Source: Nitrospirota bacterium
Lineage (GTDB): Bacteria; Nitrospinota_A; UBA7883; JACRGQ01
DNA: 10,385 nt
Assembly (NCBI GenBank): GCA_024275775.1
Contig: JAJRYM010000140.1
Location: forward strand, 1 to 10,385
Direction of reading: 5' to 3'
The translations under genes and the position numbers were made by a program. Positions 7,601 through 10,385 of this stretch are shown one piece after another. The notes under the pieces are model-generated. The model saw only the letters and a list, made by a program, of their open reading frames with translations, did no database searches and was not told where the DNA came from. Positions within the stretch are counted from its first letter, which is position 1; each line of letters begins with the position of its first letter.

Positions 7601-9334
7601 TTAAGCAGAAAAATGTTTAACCGAGTCGATCGCCAGCACCATAAGCGCAACAGACAGAAAATAGGCGTCGAGAAAAAGATCAAATTTGGTGGAGCGCTCC
7701 CATTTGCCCTGCATGCTGTAATAGACGAACCATAACATGATGAACAGTCCGGCCAGCATGACAAGCAGAGAATAATCGCCGACCCCGGCAATATATCCGC
7801 CGGTCAGGACCAGACCGAGGGAAAAAAGGATGCCGTAGATAACGAACGAACTGTTTTTAGCCCCGAACAGCACCGGAAGCACTTCCCGCCCGACAACCTG
7901 ATCCGTTTTGACGTCGCGCAACTCGAAAAGCAAAGACCTGATGTATATGAGCCCAAATGTATAAGCGAGCGGCAAAGCCAATTCCGGATTTTTTTCGGCC
8001 GAGAGATATGGAATAATCACCGTTATAACTCCCCAGGCTGTTGCCGCGAAAATATCTTTAGAGCCGGGGATATCTTTCAGCTTGGCAACAGGGGCAAGCA
8101 CCTTCCAGGTAAGCGTGTCCGCCCGATATGTCGCTCCGACCGATACAAGAGCTATAAATAGCAATCCCTGTAACGCCCCAAGATTCAAAGAGATAGCTCC
8201 GCCTGCAACGGCTGAAAAAAGAGCCATGCTCCAAAAGACCTTTTTGAATTTCGCATGGTACTGGTATTTGCCATGATCGCTTATCAGAAGATTCGACGCA
8301 TTTAAAAGCTGATAGGCAAGATAGGTGGCCAAAACAGCGAAGAAAGAAACAGCTATAAGAGGCATAGTCGGCTGAACATTCATTATCCGCATGTTTATAT
8401 AGGCCAAACCCGACCCGCTGAACGCCAGCAGAAGGTTACTTTTGGTTAAAAACCGCATTGCCTCCGCAAGGGAAAATAAGCTGTACCCTCCCTTATCCGT
8501 AAGCTTTTTAAGCTTGTGCACCACCCGCTCAACCAGCCATTGAGGCGTGGAGGCGCCTGCCGTAACACCTATGCTCTGGTATCCGTTTATCCTATCGGCC
8601 GAAAGTTCCTGTTCGGTTTCGATTCTGATGCTCTGCGCTCCATGCTGACCGGCTATATCGGCAAGCCTTTTGGTATTGGCGGAGTTTCTGCCGCCGACGA
8701 CTATCACAAGGTCTGTTTCACTAGCCAGCGCTATCACTTCATCCTGTCTTGTATAGGTCGCTTCGCAGATTGTATCCCCCGCTTCCAGAACCGGATATTT
8801 CTTTTGCAGTTCATTTACGGCATCGCTGTACCGTTTCCTGTCGCAGGTGGTCTGAGCCGCCGCGAAAACCTTTTCGTAAGGGGGGAGTGAGGCCACATCC
8901 TCTTTGCCGGAAATAACATGAACCGAAGTTTTCACGAACCCTTTAAGCCCCACCACCTCCGCATGCCCATCATCGCCTACGATGACTATTGCGTACCCCC
9001 TGCCGGAAAACTTCTTTATCATCCCCTGAACCCTGGCCACGAGGGGGCAGGTGGCGTCGATTATCCGGTGGCCGGCTTTGCGTATTTCGCCCCTTATCTC
9101 AGGGGTGATACCGTGGGTTCTTATAATGATATCGCTTTGCTCAATATCCTTATAATCGCTTATTGTATGAATTTTCTTATTTTTAAGCAATTCCATGAGC
9201 TGGGGGTTGTGTATCAGCGGGCCGAACGTAAAAATCTTTTTTTTACGATGGCGCGCCGCCTGAAGAGTAATATCAATCGCTCTTTTAACGCCCCAGCAGA
9301 AACCGGCATTCTTTGCTAGTTTTATTTCGGTCAT
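7601..9334 (-). CDS. ispH: Fused IspH (HMBPP reductase) and UbiA-family prenyltransferase
   Basis: Residues 1-280 are a complete IspH/LytB, which reduces HMBPP to IPP and DMAPP as the last MEP-pathway step using a [4Fe-4S] cluster. Cluster cysteines are C13 (GFCWGV), C96 (ATCPLV) and C190 (DTICEAT). Active-site residues H42, H74, H124, E126, S218, N220 and S262 sit in their usual motifs. From about 298 to 577 the protein is polytopic (eight or nine hydrophobic segments) and resembles the UbiA superfamily, which moves polyprenyl groups onto acceptors at the membrane. The second Asp motif is kept (ELRDVKTDQVVGREVLPV, D474 and D478). The first is altered: N345 and D353 remain but the middle Asp of NxxxDxxxD is L349. 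There is no stop or frameshift between the domains. IspH alone is about 310 aa, so the fusion is clear; the acceptor substrate of the UbiA half is unknown. Confidence 0.9.
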   Translation of the reverse strand: MTEIKLAKNAGFCWGVKRAIDITLQAARHRKKKIFTFGPLIHNPQLMELLKNKKIHTISDYKDIEQSDIIIRTHGITPEIRGEIRKAGHRIIDATCPLVARVQGMIKKFSGRGYAIVIVGDDGHAEVVGLKGFVKTSVHVISGKEDVASLPPYEKVFAAAQTTCDRKRYSDAVNELQKKYPVLEAGDTICEATYTRQDEVIALASETDLVIVVGGRNSANTKRLADIAGQHGAQSIRIETEQELSADRINGYQSIGVTAGASTPQWLVERVVHKLKKLTDKGGYSLFSLAEAMRFLTKSNLLLAFSGSGLAYINMRIMNVQPTMPLIAVSFFAVLATYLAYQLLNASNLLISDHGKYQYHAKFKKVFWSMALFSAVAGGAISLNLGALQGLLFIALVSVGATYRADTLTWKVLAPVAKLKDIPGSKDIFAATAWGVITVIIPYLSAEKNPELALPLAYTFGLIYIRSLLFELRDVKTDQVVGREVLPVLFGAKNSSFVIYGILFSLGLVLTGGYIAGVGDYSLLVMLAGLFIMLWFVYYSMQGKWERSTKFDLFLDAYFLSVALMVLAIDSVKHFSA

Positions 9335-9340
9335 GCAGGC

Positions 9341-9369
9341 ATTGTAAGTCCGCTGAAAAAAGCTGGCAA
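9341..9369 (-). promoter_or_regulatory. Strong predicted promoter of ispH-ubiA, giving a leaderless mRNA
   Basis: On the minus strand TTGCCA (9369-9364, five of six) and TACAAT (9346-9341, five of six) are separated by exactly 17 bases. Only six bases (GCCTGC) lie between the -10 box and the ATG at 9334. The expected start of transcription therefore falls at or beside the A of the ATG, and no ribosome site is visible. Confidence 0.7.
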
Positions 9370-9398
9370 CCTTTTATGCAAAAGGCTCAAATAAATTC

Positions 9399-9427
9399 TT
9401 GACAAAAATAGTCGGGTTTTCTACCAT
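9399..9427 (+). promoter_or_regulatory. Predicted sigma-70 promoter of thrC
   Basis: A perfect -35 TTGACA (9399-9404) is followed after 17 bases by TACCAT (9422-9427), four of six to the -10 consensus. This predicts a start near 9434 and a leader of about 128 bases before thrC. Confidence 0.65.
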
Positions 9428-9449
9428 CTATTCAAGTAAAAGATTGAAT

Positions 9450-9535
9450 TTGCGCAGAATCCGGCTAAAGTTTTCCAGAAAAAAGTCCCGATTAGGGAAC
9501 TTTTTAATGTAGGGCAAAGGGTTGCGCAGGTTCCG
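9450..9535 (+). repeat. Direct repeat pair in the thrC leader
   Basis: TTGCGCAGAATCCG (9450-9463) and TTGCGCAGGTTCCG (9522-9535) match at 12 of 14 bases and lie 72 bp apart, one on each side of the terminator-like hairpin. The core TGCGCA is its own complement, so the two copies could also pair with each other in RNA. They could be binding sites for a regulator. Confidence 0.5.
9480..9505 (+). terminator. Terminator-like hairpin in the thrC leader (attenuator candidate)
   Basis: AAAAAGTCCC (9480-9489) pairs with GGG-A-ACTTTTT (9495-9505). This gives ten pairs with one bulged A and a GATTA loop; the right arm ends in five Ts. It has the form of a bidirectional intrinsic terminator. It lies downstream of the predicted thrC promoter and 57 bp before the thrC ATG, so it would act inside the leader. 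Confidence 0.5.
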
Positions 9536-9561
9536 AAATTAAGGAAGATATAGGAGTTGTA

Positions 9562-10385
9562 ATGAGCCACGTTTCAGGACTGAGATGCCGTGAATGCGGC
9601 AGGGAATATCCCAAAAATCCGATACACGTCTGCGAATTCTGTTTCGGCCCGCTTGAGGTGGTTTACGATTACGACTCCATCAAAAAAACGCTCACCAGAG
9701 AGGTAATCGAATCCCGCAAGCCCAACATGTGGCGTTATCTGGAGCTTATGCCGCTGGATAAAGAGCCGACCGTCGGCTTGGACGTAGGGTTTACGCCGCT
9801 TCATCGCGCCCGAAACCTCGGCAAACTGTGGGGCATGAAAAAGCTTTACGTCAAGAACGATTCGGTAAACCACCCCACCTTTTCGTTCAAGGATAGGGTT
9901 GTATCGACCGCCATTTCCAAAGCCAAGGAGTTCGGCTTTACGCAAGTAGGGTGCGCCAGCACCGGTAACCTTGCCAATTCCGTGGCGGCTCTCGCATCGC
10001 AGGCGGAAATCGAATCGTTTATTTTCATTCCGGCCGGGCTCGAATCGGGCAAAATCATCGCCACGCAGGTATTCGGCCCCAGACTGGTACAGATAAACGG
10101 CTCGTACGACGATGTGAACCGGCTCTGCTCCGAAATTGCCGACAAATATAAAATAGCGTTCGTAAACATAAACATCCGCCCCTATTACGGCGAAGGCTCC
10201 AAGACATACGGCCACGAAATAGCGGAACAGCTCGGCTGGCACGCCCCCGAACAGGTAGTGGTGCCTATTGCCGGCTCGTCGCTGATAACCAAAATATATA
10301 AAGCGTTCGGCGAGTTCGAAAAACTCGGCCTGATAGATTCGGCGCCTACGCGAATATTCGGCGCGCAGGCTACCGGATGCTCTCC
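9562..10385 (+). CDS. thrC: Threonine synthase (partial, C-terminus outside window)
   Basis: This PLP-dependent enzyme converts O-phosphohomoserine to threonine and phosphate, the last step of threonine biosynthesis in the cytoplasm. The 274 visible residues start with a zinc ribbon (C9xxC12 and C24xxC27), seen in the longer bacterial and archaeal-type threonine synthases. Next come VGFTPLHRA (74-82) and the PLP-lysine motif PTFSFKDR (105-112, K110). CASTGNLANS (127-136), VVPIAGSSLITKIY and FGAQATGCS close the visible part, and this last set is typical of threonine synthase rather than threonine dehydratase. Roughly 130-150 C-terminal residues are missing beyond the edge. The ATG at 9562 has an AGGAG ribosome site (9552-9556). 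It is the only plus-strand gene, divergent from ispH-ubiA across 227 bp, and its leader holds a hairpin that may control it. Confidence 0.95.
   Translation, partial: MSHVSGLRCRECGREYPKNPIHVCEFCFGPLEVVYDYDSIKKTLTREVIESRKPNMWRYLELMPLDKEPTVGLDVGFTPLHRARNLGKLWGMKKLYVKNDSVNHPTFSFKDRVVSTAISKAKEFGFTQVGCASTGNLANSVAALASQAEIESFIFIPAGLESGKIIATQVFGPRLVQINGSYDDVNRLCSEIADKYKIAFVNINIRPYYGEGSKTYGHEIAEQLGWHAPEQVVVPIAGSSLITKIYKAFGEFEKLGLIDSAPTRIFGAQATGCS

Noticed and set aside
9434..9513. Leader peptide or T-box controlling thrC
   Set aside because: The only short frame in the leader begins with TTG, has no threonine codons and no ribosome site; no T-box core sequence is present.
9574..10242. 222-codon open frame on the minus strand inside thrC
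   Set aside because: It lies wholly antisense to a clear threonine synthase, has no recognisable domain and is a shadow of thrC codon use.

Overview
The window reads as chromosomal DNA from a Gram-negative, type IV pilus-bearing bacterium of roughly 50% GC. It carries a chromosomal parABS partition locus, a MEP-pathway isoprenoid gene and a pilus operon of pilT-pilC-pilS type. This mix would suit a deltaproteobacterium or a related phylum such as Nitrospinota, but that placement is an inference and no marker here settles it.

Layout. All genes except the last are on the minus strand, so in transcription order (right to left) they are as follows. From 9334 down to 7601 lies an unusual fused gene: a complete IspH (LytB) iron-sulfur reductase followed by a polytopic UbiA-type prenyltransferase domain. 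Next come a perfect 16-bp parS site (7519-7534), parA (7470-6652) and parB (6677-5847), which together form a chromosome segregation module. From 5846 to 5133 is a scar holding the N-terminal third of an IS5-family transposase (5715-5272) and an imperfect hairpin. From 5132 to 1 runs a tight operon: a PilT-type retraction ATPase, a zinc-ribbon/pseudo-receiver protein, a cyclic-nucleotide-binding-domain protein, the PilC platform protein and a PilS-like membrane histidine kinase that runs off the left edge. The three joints before pilC are a 3-nt gap and two one-base stop/start overlaps. Divergently, thrC (threonine synthase) starts at 9562 on the plus strand and runs off the right edge.

How the parts work together. 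PilT and PilC are the retraction motor and inner-membrane platform of a type IV pilus. The two small proteins between them look like sensory or adaptor proteins, so the operon may tie pilus dynamics to a small ligand or protein signal. PilS would control pilin transcription with a PilR regulator, presumably just outside the window. IspH makes IPP and DMAPP, the building blocks of the polyprenyl donors that UbiA enzymes use, so the fusion joins an early and a late step of one lipid pathway in one membrane protein. ParB should load on the parS site just upstream of parA.

The 227-bp divergent gap between the ispH-ubiA fusion and thrC holds a strong promoter in each direction. The ispH promoter sits so close to the ATG that a leaderless mRNA is predicted. 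The thrC leader contains a terminator-like hairpin flanked by a near-identical direct repeat.
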